NCBI GenBank assembly: GCA_044377735.1
Contig: JBILYK010000002.1
Coordinates: forward strand, 56,460-120,459
From: Tabrizicola_A sp044377735
GTDB taxonomy: Bacteria > Pseudomonadota > Alphaproteobacteria > Rhodobacterales > Rhodobacteraceae
Reading direction: 5' to 3'
DNA length: 64,000 bases
The first letter of the stretch is position 1; every line of letters begins with the position of its first letter. Below are positions 25,874 to 34,304 of this stretch, piece by piece. The notes beneath the pieces are model-generated. The model was not told where the DNA came from and searched no databases. It saw nothing but the letters and a program-made list of their open reading frames with translations. A program made the position numbers and the translations under genes.

Positions 25874-26718
25874 ACCGAAGCGTCGCACTGGATGACCTGG
25901 CTGCGGCGCTGTCGCTGGGGCCTGTGCAGGGTCGTGCGACCCTTAGCGCTGTAGCCCGCTTGCCCGAAGCGCGTGCGGGATGCCTGACGTTCAGCCGGGA
26001 CCCCGTGCTCGATCCGGTGGACGGCTGTGCCTATGTCGCGCCGGAGGGTTCCATCGGCACGATCCTGCTGCCGTCTCAGGCACCACGGCTCGATTTCATC
26101 CGCGCTCTTGCTTGGCTCGACGCACAGTTGGGTTTCCGGTCAGAATCGCGTCCTGCAGAGATCGATCCGACCGCCAGGATCGGCCGAAATGTCGTCATCG
26201 AAGAGGATTGCTTCATCGGCGCCGAGGTATCGATCGAGCCGAACGTGGTAATCCTTCGCGGCACGCGGGTCGGGGCGGGGTCCCGGATCAGGGCCAATGC
26301 GACCATTGGAAGTGACGGGTTTGGCTTCGAGCGGCTGCCCGGCGGTCAGGTGCTGCGCTTTGTCCATCTCGGCGGTGTACAGATAGGCCAAGATGTCGAG
26401 ATCGGCGCTAACGCATGTGTCGCTCGCGGGACCCTGAACGATACGATCATCGAGGACGGCGCCAAGATCGATAATCTTGTGCACATCGCCCACGGCGTGC
26501 GGATCGGTCGCGGCGCCTTCGTGATTGCGGGGGCCGAAATCTCTGGCGGCTGCGTGATCGGTCCGGGCGCATGGATCGGCCCCAATGCCTGCATACTTGA
26601 AAAGGTGAACATCGGCACCGGTGCGATGGTGGGCTTGGGTGCGACCGTGATCCGCCATGTCGCGGATGGCGAAATTCATGCCGGCAACCCGGCGAAGTTC
26701 CTGCGCAGGATTACCTGA
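25858..26718 (+). CDS. LpxD-like hexapeptide-repeat N-acyltransferase
   Basis: The 286-residue protein has an N-terminal LpxD-type small domain (about 1-95) and a left-handed beta helix of hexapeptide repeats (about 98-270). NATIGSDGFGFER and KIDNLVHIAHGVRIG (catalytic His) are LpxD landmarks. It is shorter than normal LpxD, which runs to about 340 residues, and lacks the usual C-terminal helices. It lies in a polysaccharide operon and not beside lpxA/lpxB. I infer N-acylation or N-acetylation of an amino sugar nucleotide for the exopolysaccharide. The start overlaps the deacetylase gene by 16 bases, suggesting that the two act on one substrate. Confidence 0.85.
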   Translation: MVYPLNRSVALDDLAAALSLGPVQGRATLSAVARLPEARAGCLTFSRDPVLDPVDGCAYVAPEGSIGTILLPSQAPRLDFIRALAWLDAQLGFRSESRPAEIDPTARIGRNVVIEEDCFIGAEVSIEPNVVILRGTRVGAGSRIRANATIGSDGFGFERLPGGQVLRFVHLGGVQIGQDVEIGANACVARGTLNDTIIEDGAKIDNLVHIAHGVRIGRGAFVIAGAEISGGCVIGPGAWIGPNACILEKVNIGTGAMVGLGATVIRHVADGEIHAGNPAKFLRRIT

Positions 26719-26726
26719 GGACACAT

Positions 26727-27317
26727 ATGGAAGCTCATCCGCAAATTCACCCCAGCGCCATCGTCGATGACGGAGCGATTATCGGCGCAGGCAGCCGCAT
26801 CTGGCATTTCGCCCATGTCTGCGGCGGCGCGCGGATCGGCGCGGGCGTTTCATTGGGCCAGAACGTCTTTGTCGGCAACCGTGTCACCATCGGCGACCGC
26901 TGCAAGGTGCAAAACAACGTCTCGGTCTACGACAACGTCACGCTGGAGGAAGGCGTCTTCTGTGGCCCTTCGATGGTTTTCACCAATGTCCACAACCCGC
27001 GCGCGCTGATCGAACGCAAGGACCAGTATCGCGATACGCTTGTGCAGCGCGGCGCAACACTGGGCGCGAATTGCACCATCGTCTGCGGCGTGACGGTCGG
27101 TGCGTTTGCCTTCGTGGGCGCGGGTGCGGTGGTCACGAAGGACGTGCCGGATTTTGCGCTGATGCTTGGCGTACCTGCCCGCCAGACCGGCTGGATGAGC
27201 GCTTTCGGCGAACAGCTCGACCTGCCGCTGTCAGGCGAGGGCCGGGCCATATGCCCCCACACGGGGGATGCCTACACGCTCGCGGGTGCGGCCCTCAGCC
27301 GGCAGGAGGCTTCGTGA
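26727..27317 (+). CDS. WbpD/WlbB-like UDP-3-amino-GlcNAcA N-acetyltransferase
   Basis: The 196-residue hexapeptide acetyltransferase reads IHPSAIVDDGAIIGAGSRIW, then WHFAHVC, KVQNNVSVYDNVTLEEGVFC and SMVFTNVHNPRA, in the order known from WbpD/WlbB. PDFALMLGVPARQTGWMS is the usual ending of the beta helix. The enzyme transfers acetyl from acetyl-CoA to the 3-amino group of UDP-2-acetamido-3-amino-2,3-dideoxyglucuronate. The neighbours 22961, 24291 and 27317 provide the other three steps. The stop codon overlaps the ATG of the aminotransferase gene by one base. Confidence 0.93.
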   Translation: MEAHPQIHPSAIVDDGAIIGAGSRIWHFAHVCGGARIGAGVSLGQNVFVGNRVTIGDRCKVQNNVSVYDNVTLEEGVFCGPSMVFTNVHNPRALIERKDQYRDTLVQRGATLGANCTIVCGVTVGAFAFVGAGAVVTKDVPDFALMLGVPARQTGWMSAFGEQLDLPLSGEGRAICPHTGDAYTLAGAALSRQEAS

Positions 27318-28435
27318 TGATCCCCTTTGTCGATCTGGCGGCACAGCAAGACCGCCTTCGCACCGAGATTGAGGCTGGGATTGCCGGTGTCCTTTCCCAT
27401 GGCAAATATATCCTCGGGCCCGAGGTGGACGAACTTGAGGAACGGCTGGCTGCCTTTTCCGGGGCGACCCATGCCATCACCGTCGCCAATGGCACGGATG
27501 CCTTGCAGATCGCGTTGATGGCACTGGGGGTCGGTCCCGGGGATGAGGTCATTACCCCCGGCTTCAGCTATATCGCGGCCGCCGAGGCCGTGGCGGTGCT
27601 GGGGGCCAAGGTCGTTTATGTCGATATCGACCCCGCAAGTTACAACCTTGACCCCGTGTTGCTGGACGCAGCGATCACCCCGCGCACCAAGGCGATCATC
27701 CCCGTCTCGCTGTACGGCCAGCCCGCCGAATTCGACGCGATCAACGCTGTTGCCGCGCGCCACGGGCTGCCGGTGATCGAAGATGCGGCGCAAAGCTTTG
27801 GGGCGACCTACAAGGGCAGGCGGTCTTGCAACCTCACCACCATCGCCACCACCAGCTTCTTTCCGTCAAAGTCGCTGGGCTGCTATGGCGACGGCGGGGC
27901 CATCTTCACCTCGGACCCCAAGCTTGCCAAGGTGATGCGCCAGATCGCGCGCCATGGGCAGGAAAGCCGCTATTACCATGTCCGTGTCGGCATGAACTCG
28001 CGGCTCGACACGTTGCAGGCGGCGATCCTGCTGCCGAAGCTTGCAATCCTCGATGACGAAATCGCAGCCCGCCAGAAGGTCGCGGATACCTACACCGCCG
28101 CGCTGTCAAACCTCGGCGTGGCGACCCCGCGCATTGCCGCCCACAGCACCAGTGCATGGGCGCAATACACCATTCGCGTGAAAGATCGCGCAGGGCTGCA
28201 GGAGGCGCTGGAAAAAGCTGGCATCCCGACCGTTGTCCATTACCCCCTGCCGCTGAACCGCCAACCCGCCGTGGCCGACCCCACAGCGCACCTGCCGCAC
28301 GGCGACAAAGCCGCCGACGAGGTGCTGAGCCTGCCGATGCATCCGTATCTGGCGCGCCACGACATCGACCGGATTGCCGAGGCCGTTTTGTCGGCAACCG
28401 GCCGACATTCTTTGCGCACCGGGGGGCCCGCATGA
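27317..28435 (+). CDS. DegT/DnrJ/EryC1 aminotransferase, WbpE/WlbC-like
   Basis: The 372-residue PLP enzyme fits WbpE/WlbC, which aminates the 3-keto group of UDP-2-acetamido-3-oxo-glucuronate. ITVANGTDALQIALMAL and VIEDAAQSFGATYKG are family motifs, and TSFFPSKSLGCYGDGGA holds the PLP lysine K185. Start: ATG 27317 is preceded by CAGGAGG with eight bases of spacing; a GTG one codon upstream is possible. The protein begins MIPFVDLAAQQ, the standard N-terminus of this group. The stop overlaps the ATG of the following acetyltransferase gene. Confidence 0.93.
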   Translation: MIPFVDLAAQQDRLRTEIEAGIAGVLSHGKYILGPEVDELEERLAAFSGATHAITVANGTDALQIALMALGVGPGDEVITPGFSYIAAAEAVAVLGAKVVYVDIDPASYNLDPVLLDAAITPRTKAIIPVSLYGQPAEFDAINAVAARHGLPVIEDAAQSFGATYKGRRSCNLTTIATTSFFPSKSLGCYGDGGAIFTSDPKLAKVMRQIARHGQESRYYHVRVGMNSRLDTLQAAILLPKLAILDDEIAARQKVADTYTAALSNLGVATPRIAAHSTSAWAQYTIRVKDRAGLQEALEKAGIPTVVHYPLPLNRQPAVADPTAHLPHGDKAADEVLSLPMHPYLARHDIDRIAEAVLSATGRHSLRTGGPA

Positions 28436-29013
28436 GCCGGATCGCCGTTGCCCTGTACTACCTGACGCGGGTCTGGGCCTTACTGACGCGCCAGTTCTGG
28501 CAATGGGTGATCGACGCCTACCTGCGCCGGAACTGCAAATCCTATGGCTCTATGAGCGTCTATGGCCACGGTCGCTTTGCCAATGTGGGCGGCTTGTCGG
28601 TCGGACATAACATACATGTCAATTTTGGCGCGAACTGGGTTTGCGATGGTGGTCTGACCATCGGCGACAATGTCCACATCAGTTCGAACTGCACGATTTA
28701 TACGCGCAACCACAACTGGCGTGGAAACGCTCTGCCATATGACACTGAAAACATTTCCCGCCCCGTCGCCATCGGGCGCAACACGTGGATCGGCGTGAAT
28801 GTCACGATCGTGCCGGGCACGCAGATCGGCGAAGGGGTGATCATAGGCGCAGGCGCAGTCGTGCACGGGATCGTGCCGGATTTTACCATTCTTGGCGCCG
28901 CAGCCCCGATAAAGCTGATGGAGCGTGACCGCGCGCACTACGAGAATCTAGTGAAACTGCGGCGTTACGTGGTTGGTGGGAAACGCATCCTAACTGAGAA
29001 ATCCGATCAATGA
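28432..29013 (+). CDS. Hexapeptide-repeat O/N-acetyltransferase (WcaF/NodL-like)
   Basis: The 193-residue acyltransferase has a hydrophobic N-terminus (about 1-30), a central beta helix and a C-terminal helix. NVHISSNCTIYTRNHNWRG carries the probable catalytic His-containing loop, and NTWIGVNVTIVPGTQIGEG and GAGAVVHGIVPDFTILG are typical of the xenobiotic/NodL/WcaF branch. It most likely O-acetylates a sugar of the repeat unit, though it could be the N-acetyltransferase for a 4-amino sugar. It overlaps the aminotransferase gene by four bases and is 64 bases upstream of the flippase gene. Confidence 0.88.
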   Translation: MSRIAVALYYLTRVWALLTRQFWQWVIDAYLRRNCKSYGSMSVYGHGRFANVGGLSVGHNIHVNFGANWVCDGGLTIGDNVHISSNCTIYTRNHNWRGNALPYDTENISRPVAIGRNTWIGVNVTIVPGTQIGEGVIIGAGAVVHGIVPDFTILGAAAPIKLMERDRAHYENLVKLRRYVVGGKRILTEKSDQ

Positions 29014-29077
29014 AGTTTAAGGCGATTGCTATTCCAAACTTTTCCGCAGCGCTGTCCTTTGGAGCTGAAGGCCAAAG

Positions 29078-30298
29078 ATGATGGTCTTAAAAGGCGACAA
29101 AGCTCTTCTTGCCTATTCGAGCCTATTGATTCAGGTCGCCAACTTTGCCGTGCTTGTTGTCGCAAAGGCTTGGGTTGTACCTTATGAATTTGCCAACTTA
29201 CTGACCCAACTCGCCCTCGCAGGGATTGTCGGATCGGTCGCGAGCATGCGGCTTGAGGTGTTGATTTTTCACCAGAACGGACGGCTCAGCCGCGCCGCGA
29301 TCCTCATACCCAGCGTGGCGACGGCGTTGGTCATCGGTCTTGCCTATGCCCTCTACGGGCTGACGGCGGCGCTGTATTCAGGGATGGGCGATGCGTCGTT
29401 TCATGCCATTCCCATGATGGTTGGCCTGTCTCTCAGCGCGATCACCAACTTCACCTTTGTTCAAGTCCGTCAGTTGAACCCGCTTCTTGCCATGCGGGTT
29501 TGGCAGGGGCTGGCGCTGGCCGCACTGATGGCGGCGCTGGCATCCGGGTTTTGGGGCCTGACGGGTGAAGATGTGCTGCTGCTTATCGGGCTTGCATATG
29601 CTTTTCCGGCGATCGCTTACACTGCGCTGGCCTATCTGCGCCACCGGCCCGATGTTGATGACCCACCGGCGCTTTACCTACCGGATGCGCCGATGCTCTG
29701 GCGTGCCCTGTCGCTTTCGGTGTCAACAGGGGTGAATTCGGTCTATGTCAACATGCCCCTTCTCGCAGCGGCATCGACGCAGACGGCGTCCTATGTGGCA
29801 GATTTCGGCCTGATCCTGCGGGCCTTTACCGCGCCGATCACCTTCATTGCACAGGTCATCGGGCGCTTTTTCCTTGCCGACGCGATCACCTGGTCGGGCG
29901 ACCCCGAAAGGACACCTGCCGTCCTATGGCGCATGATCACACGCGCCATGGTGCAAAGTGTCGGCATTTTCGTTATCGCCGCGGCGGCCCTTGTCGGTCT
30001 TCTTTATCTTTTCAGGGAACCGCTCAACTTCACCCATCTGGGCATCGCGCCCTTCCTGTTCCTTGCCACCTTGGGCCAATGCGCGATCAATCCGGTGTCA
30101 CAGGTCCGCATCCCGATAAATGACGAACACATGTTCCTTCTCTTCGATTCGCTGCGACTGGTGCTTCTGAGTGTTGGCCTTTTTGCACTTTCACAGCTGC
30201 TCCCTTTCGAAGTCGCCTTTGGCCTTACTGCGGTTGTCCTGTATACGGGTTACATTGGCTTTATCCGGCACCGGATCGCAGGTCTGGGTGTGCGATGA
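29078..30298 (+). CDS. Wzx-like polysaccharide flippase
   Basis: The 406-residue integral membrane protein has about 11-12 hydrophobic segments spread over its whole length, as in the MOP/Wzx family. It starts LLAYSSLLIQVANFAVLVVA and has repeated helices such as LALAALMAALASGFWGL and FVIAAAALVGLLYLF. Sequence motifs are weak, as usual for Wzx, so assignment rests on topology and on its place between sugar-nucleotide and glycosyltransferase genes. It would carry the undecaprenyl-linked repeat unit across the inner membrane. Two ATGs in tandem (29078, 29081) are both usable. Confidence 0.8.
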   Translation: MMVLKGDKALLAYSSLLIQVANFAVLVVAKAWVVPYEFANLLTQLALAGIVGSVASMRLEVLIFHQNGRLSRAAILIPSVATALVIGLAYALYGLTAALYSGMGDASFHAIPMMVGLSLSAITNFTFVQVRQLNPLLAMRVWQGLALAALMAALASGFWGLTGEDVLLLIGLAYAFPAIAYTALAYLRHRPDVDDPPALYLPDAPMLWRALSLSVSTGVNSVYVNMPLLAAASTQTASYVADFGLILRAFTAPITFIAQVIGRFFLADAITWSGDPERTPAVLWRMITRAMVQSVGIFVIAAAALVGLLYLFREPLNFTHLGIAPFLFLATLGQCAINPVSQVRIPINDEHMFLLFDSLRLVLLSVGLFALSQLLPFEVAFGLTAVVLYTGYIGFIRHRIAGLGVR

Positions 30299-30355
30299 TT
30301 ATTTGCAAAGATTTTACGATGACCGTTTCAACGAACCGTCTGGGCTGACAGAACC

Positions 30356-31483
30356 ATGAGCTCAGCGTCACGTCCTTTGATCGTTTTGGTGGCCAACAAT
30401 CCGTATGGCCACCATCTGCTCACATCTCAACTGCTGGACACCTATGGCGCGCTCAATCTCGATGGAGCTGAGATCATGCTGCTGTGCAACGGACGCATGC
30501 CGAAAGCCGATGCGCCGTCGATCCGTGTCGTCTCCTTTGCTTCGCGCATGGGTGGCATGGCAAGCTATTTGAACCTGATCCTGAAGCTCGTGCATCTGCG
30601 CGTGACACAGCCCCATGCTGTCTATCACTTGCGCGGCTTTGTGACGGGGTTCTTGTTCTGCATCAGCCGCCTGTGCATGCTTGGCGGGGCCCGCTACATC
30701 TATGATCCGCGCGGTGCCTTCTTCCTCGAATGGCGCGAGGCGGGGCGGTCCCGCATCCTCAGCCGCCTGTTCGGCTGTGTTGAGGCGCGGCTGATCCGCC
30801 ATTCCGTTGCGACGATTGTGACATCGGACCGCTTCGCCCGTCTCTACCGGCGCCTCTTCGGTGATGCGGCAGATTTTGTCACGATCTACAACGCCACCAG
30901 TTTCGCCTATCACGACGCAGCAAGGCCAATACCAAAGACAGGCCCGCTGCGACTGGTCTACCTTGGCACCTTCAACTACTGGCATGACATGGGCGAGGTC
31001 GCCCGCGTCATGGACAGCGCCGCCCGCCAGATCGGCCGCGACCGCACAGAGCTTTTCGTCTATTGCCCTGACCGCTTCCACATGACCGCGCGCCAAACCT
31101 TCGGCACCATCGGTTGCGCGGCGCTGACGGTCGACTATGTCCGCTACCACGACATACCCGCCCGCCTGGCCGAGATGCATATCGGCGTGTCAGTTGGTCG
31201 TCCGACCCTTTCCACGCGGATCGCTTCGCCCATCAAAGTGGCCGATTACGTGGCCCTTGGATTGGTGCCACTCCTCAATCGCGGGATCGGGGATTTCGAC
31301 GCCCATTTCGCGGCGGAAGGCTCTGCGATCCTTTATGACTTTGGGTCAGAGGTGGATGTGTTGGGGCTTGCCGACATTCGCGCGGCCCCGAACCGGAGGA
31401 TTTACGACGCGGTCTCGCGCGGCGAAGCCCGTGACAGACTTTCCCCAGTGGTGGAGCGTCTCTGCGATGACAGAATTCGCTAA
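30356..31483 (+). CDS. Glycosyltransferase, GT4-like (GT-B fold)
   Basis: The 375-residue protein looks like a two-domain GT-B enzyme. The N-terminal acceptor half starts PLIVLVANNPYGHHLLTSQL and contains YIYDPRGAFFLEWRE and ATIVTSDRFARLYRR. The C-terminal donor half begins GPLRLVYLGTFNYWHDMGEV, and SPIKVADYVALGLVPLLN matches the S-x-K-x-x-E-Y-x-A-x-G-x-P-like nucleotide-binding helix. Acceptor and donor sugars cannot be read. It is 57 bases after the flippase gene and its end overlaps the polymerase gene by 17 bases. Confidence 0.85.
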   Translation: MSSASRPLIVLVANNPYGHHLLTSQLLDTYGALNLDGAEIMLLCNGRMPKADAPSIRVVSFASRMGGMASYLNLILKLVHLRVTQPHAVYHLRGFVTGFLFCISRLCMLGGARYIYDPRGAFFLEWREAGRSRILSRLFGCVEARLIRHSVATIVTSDRFARLYRRLFGDAADFVTIYNATSFAYHDAARPIPKTGPLRLVYLGTFNYWHDMGEVARVMDSAARQIGRDRTELFVYCPDRFHMTARQTFGTIGCAALTVDYVRYHDIPARLAEMHIGVSVGRPTLSTRIASPIKVADYVALGLVPLLNRGIGDFDAHFAAEGSAILYDFGSEVDVLGLADIRAAPNRRIYDAVSRGEARDRLSPVVERLCDDRIR

Positions 31484-32453
31484 AACCCCGTTAGAGATTG
31501 CACTGGCAGTGGTGTATGCGATTTTGCTCGTTCAGCAGAAAAGCAACCGCTCGCTCCTGACGGCCGTGGCCTTCGTCGCCATTTCCCTGACCATCCGGAT
31601 GTCCATTGACGTCAGCGCTGTCAGGGACTTCCGGCCCTATTTCGACAGTTTCCAGCAGGTCAAATACGGTCTGCCCGCGCCGGAACTGGCGGGCGAACCC
31701 TACCGCTACCTTCTGTTTCGGGCCGCACTTTTGTTCGGCGATCTGCCGGATCGTTTGCAAATCGACGGTATCTATTACTTCCATTTCTTTGTGGTGACAG
31801 CCTTTTTCCTGTGGCTCGCCTATCTCCGCGATGTGGGGTTTGAGGTCAAACTCATCCTGTTTTTGGCGTTTTACCCCGTCTTTGCCTATGTCTGGATCCG
31901 TGCAGGCATGGCCTATGTGGTCGCTGGGGTGTTGTTTTACACGATCAACGCCGGAAAGTGGCGCATTCTACATTTCACTTTGCCGATGTTTCACTCCAGC
32001 TCGCTCGCGTTTTTGCTCGTGATGAAGCTGAAACAAGTGCGCTTGCAATGGAAGCTGGCAATTCTTCTGGCGGTGGCGGTGGTGCTTTATACCGCGATGG
32101 AGTCAGACTATGTGCGCTACCTGATCTACAAGCTCGAACGTTATGACGAGACAAGCGATGCGCGCAGCTCGAACGCGCTGTTTTTGTTCCACTTCATCAA
32201 CATCGCCACGTTTTTGTACCTGTCGGCCATCAACGCCCGCTTCCGCAACAATTTTGCCATCGTCGCGATGATGGGAGCTTACATGCTGATGTTCCACTTC
32301 AACCCGGTCGTGGGTTTGCGGGTGTTCCCCTTCGTCTTGATCGCCTGCGTCGCAGAACGCATCCAGTTTACTCAGTACAAGCTCGTCTCGCTTCTCCTCA
32401 TCGGTGGGTACCTTCCGGTCTATCTGGCACGTTTCAACCAAATTGTGTCGTGA
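31467..32453 (+). CDS. EpsG/Wzy-like polysaccharide polymerase
   Basis: The 328-residue membrane protein has about nine hydrophobic segments, including FYPVFAYVWIRAGMAYVVAG (Arg in a hydrophobic pocket as in EpsG/Wzy) and FRPYFDSFQQ early on. A conserved 'MFHSSSL' step (HFTLPMFHSSSLAFLL) is a hallmark of EpsG-family polymerases. It would join repeat units at the periplasmic face. Start ATG 31467 overlaps the preceding glycosyltransferase gene by 17 bases. The stop is 11 bases before the next ATG. It is the only polymerase candidate in the locus. Confidence 0.85.
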   Translation: MTEFAKTPLEIALAVVYAILLVQQKSNRSLLTAVAFVAISLTIRMSIDVSAVRDFRPYFDSFQQVKYGLPAPELAGEPYRYLLFRAALLFGDLPDRLQIDGIYYFHFFVVTAFFLWLAYLRDVGFEVKLILFLAFYPVFAYVWIRAGMAYVVAGVLFYTINAGKWRILHFTLPMFHSSSLAFLLVMKLKQVRLQWKLAILLAVAVVLYTAMESDYVRYLIYKLERYDETSDARSSNALFLFHFINIATFLYLSAINARFRNNFAIVAMMGAYMLMFHFNPVVGLRVFPFVLIACVAERIQFTQYKLVSLLLIGGYLPVYLARFNQIVS

Positions 32454-32464
32454 GGGAGCCCGCC

Positions 32465-33397
32465 ATGACAACCTGCACGGCCCTCTCCTCCCGCCCAAGC
32501 GTCGGCATCTTGCTGACAACCTATAACGGCAGTGAATTCCTGCCTGCGCAATTGAACAGCCTGCTTGCACAGACCGGCGTGTCTTTGCATATCTATGTCG
32601 TCGACGACTGCAGCTCTGACGGGACAATGGATCTGTTGCGCCGCTACGCCACCGATCACCCAAGTCTGTTCAGCCTAACAGAAAACCGCCCTAATTCTGG
32701 TGGAACTGGGCTCAATATCCTGCGCAATCTTCCAACCTTGCCCGACAGCCACGACTTCTACGCACTGGCCGATCAAGACGATGTTTGGCTCCCCCAGAAG
32801 CTTGCACGCGCCGTCGAGATCTTGTCGCGAGATGGCACCGGCCTTTATTTCTCGGATCTTCAGGCATGGGATGGCCAAGACGGCATGCTTGGCACGGTCC
32901 GCAAGGCAACACCCCTTGCGGCGCGTGACCATCTGCTCGGCGGCGGAAGTGCGGGCTGCACCTATGTGATGTCCGCCGCCTTCTTTGCCCATCTGAAGGT
33001 GCGGTTCGCGGCGGTCGACCTTGGCGGGGTCCGGCGCATCTCGCATGACTGGATCATCTATTTCCTCGCGCGCCATGACGGGTTCGGCGTCAGCTCGTCT
33101 CCCGATGCGTTGATCCGGTATCGCATCCATCCCGACAGTCAGTATGGCGGCATGTCCCTTGGCGGGCTTGGTGCAATTCGGCGCAAGTTGAAGATGCTTC
33201 AGGCGGGTTTCTTGCGCGATCAGACAGCCAATACGCTGAAGTTCGCCCGCGAAGGGACCGAGGACCGCGCCATCCTCGTGACCTTTCGGAAGGGGCGATT
33301 GCAGCGTATTGGCATCTTGGCGCGTTACCGCTTCTCGCTCGCGCGCAGCCGTTCCCGGCTGCTGTCACTCTTGCTTGCCGCCCTATTCCTTTACTAG
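32465..33397 (+). CDS. Glycosyltransferase family 2 (rhamnosyltransferase-like)
   Basis: The 310-residue GT-A enzyme has VGILLTTYNGSEFLPAQLNS, the first strand-helix, then YVVDDCSSDGTMDLL with the nucleotide Asp. FYALADQDDVWLPQKL (the ADQDDVW form) is common in rhamnosyltransferase-like GT2 proteins. Near the C-terminus RRISHDWIIYFLARHDG holds the catalytic HDW-type base. It probably adds one residue of the repeat unit. Start ATG 32465 has GAGGGAG ahead of it; an in-frame GTG at 32450 overlaps the polymerase stop and is less likely. Confidence 0.9.
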   Translation: MTTCTALSSRPSVGILLTTYNGSEFLPAQLNSLLAQTGVSLHIYVVDDCSSDGTMDLLRRYATDHPSLFSLTENRPNSGGTGLNILRNLPTLPDSHDFYALADQDDVWLPQKLARAVEILSRDGTGLYFSDLQAWDGQDGMLGTVRKATPLAARDHLLGGGSAGCTYVMSAAFFAHLKVRFAAVDLGGVRRISHDWIIYFLARHDGFGVSSSPDALIRYRIHPDSQYGGMSLGGLGAIRRKLKMLQAGFLRDQTANTLKFAREGTEDRAILVTFRKGRLQRIGILARYRFSLARSRSRLLSLLLAALFLY

Positions 33398-33445
33398 CCT
33401 TGCCGACCCCTTTTTGCCGTTGCCTACATTTAGAAAGCTAGACCT

Positions 33446-34291
33446 TTGTCACACAGTCCCATTTTCATCATCGGCGCCGCGCGGTCGGGCACGAAATTCC
33501 TGCGCGACTGCTTGCTTGGCGATCCGCGCATCTGCGCCGTCCCCTATGATGTGAACTACATCTGGCGCTACGGCGCAGCTATGGGAAGCGACGACGTCCT
33601 GACGCCCGAAGGGCTAGACCCCCGGCGCAGCGGATTTATCCGCACTGCGATTGCGCGTCAGGCGCGGCTCAAGCCGGGCGGTATCCTGTTGGAAAAGACG
33701 GTGTCGAACTCGCTGCGGGTGCCCTTTGTCGATGCCATCTTTCCCGAGGCACGATACATCCATCTTGTGCGCGATGGCCGCGACGTGGCCACAAGCGCCA
33801 TGAAAGAATGGGTGAGCCCGCCGGACTATGGCCGCCTTTTGCAAAAGCTCTGGCGCATTCCGGTCGCGAGCATCCCTTATCTGTTTTGGTATGCGCGCAA
33901 ATCCGTCCTGTCCCGCCGCAGGTCAGTGGGCGCGCGGGTCGCCGTTTGGGGGCCGCGCTATCCCGGCATCGAGGCTGATGTGAAGATCCGCGATCTTGCC
34001 GAAGTCTGCGCCCTGCAATGGCAAAAATCAGTCGAACACGCGCTGGCCGATCTGGCGCGCCTACCTGCGGATCGCGTGCATACCATCCGCTACGAAGACC
34101 TCGTGGCCGACGGTGCCGAAATTGGCCGCCTTTCATCGGCGCTGGGCCTGGATGCGCAGGGGGTCACCGCTGCATGGCGCGCCACGGTCAGTCCGGGCCG
34201 CAAGCGGGCCGTCTCGGCCGCCGAGCAAGCCACGCGGGATGAGATCGAGAAGGTGCAAGCCGCCACATTGCGGACGCTTGGATATCTTTAG
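33446..34291 (+). CDS. Sulfotransferase (PAPS-dependent, polysaccharide-associated)
   Basis: The 281-residue protein has the 5'-phosphosulfate loop IFIIGAARSGTKFLRDCL (about residues 6-23) and the 3'-phosphate segment YIHLVRDGRDVATSAMKEW. Later, RLPADRVHTIRYEDLVAD is the usual core strand. It would transfer sulfate from PAPS to a sugar hydroxyl. The start is TTG (33446) with only a weak upstream site; no ATG keeps the P-loop intact. Its place in the operon between a GT2 and an aminotransferase gene suggests that the exopolysaccharide or its linkage sugar is sulfated. Confidence 0.88.
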   Translation: MSHSPIFIIGAARSGTKFLRDCLLGDPRICAVPYDVNYIWRYGAAMGSDDVLTPEGLDPRRSGFIRTAIARQARLKPGGILLEKTVSNSLRVPFVDAIFPEARYIHLVRDGRDVATSAMKEWVSPPDYGRLLQKLWRIPVASIPYLFWYARKSVLSRRRSVGARVAVWGPRYPGIEADVKIRDLAEVCALQWQKSVEHALADLARLPADRVHTIRYEDLVADGAEIGRLSSALGLDAQGVTAAWRATVSPGRKRAVSAAEQATRDEIEKVQAATLRTLGYL

Positions 34292-34304
34292 GGGAGTGCA
34301 TGAT

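Noticed and set aside
25858..26718. Housekeeping lpxD for lipid A
   Set aside because: Too short, no lpxA/lpxB/fabZ neighbours, and embedded with overlaps in a polysaccharide operon.
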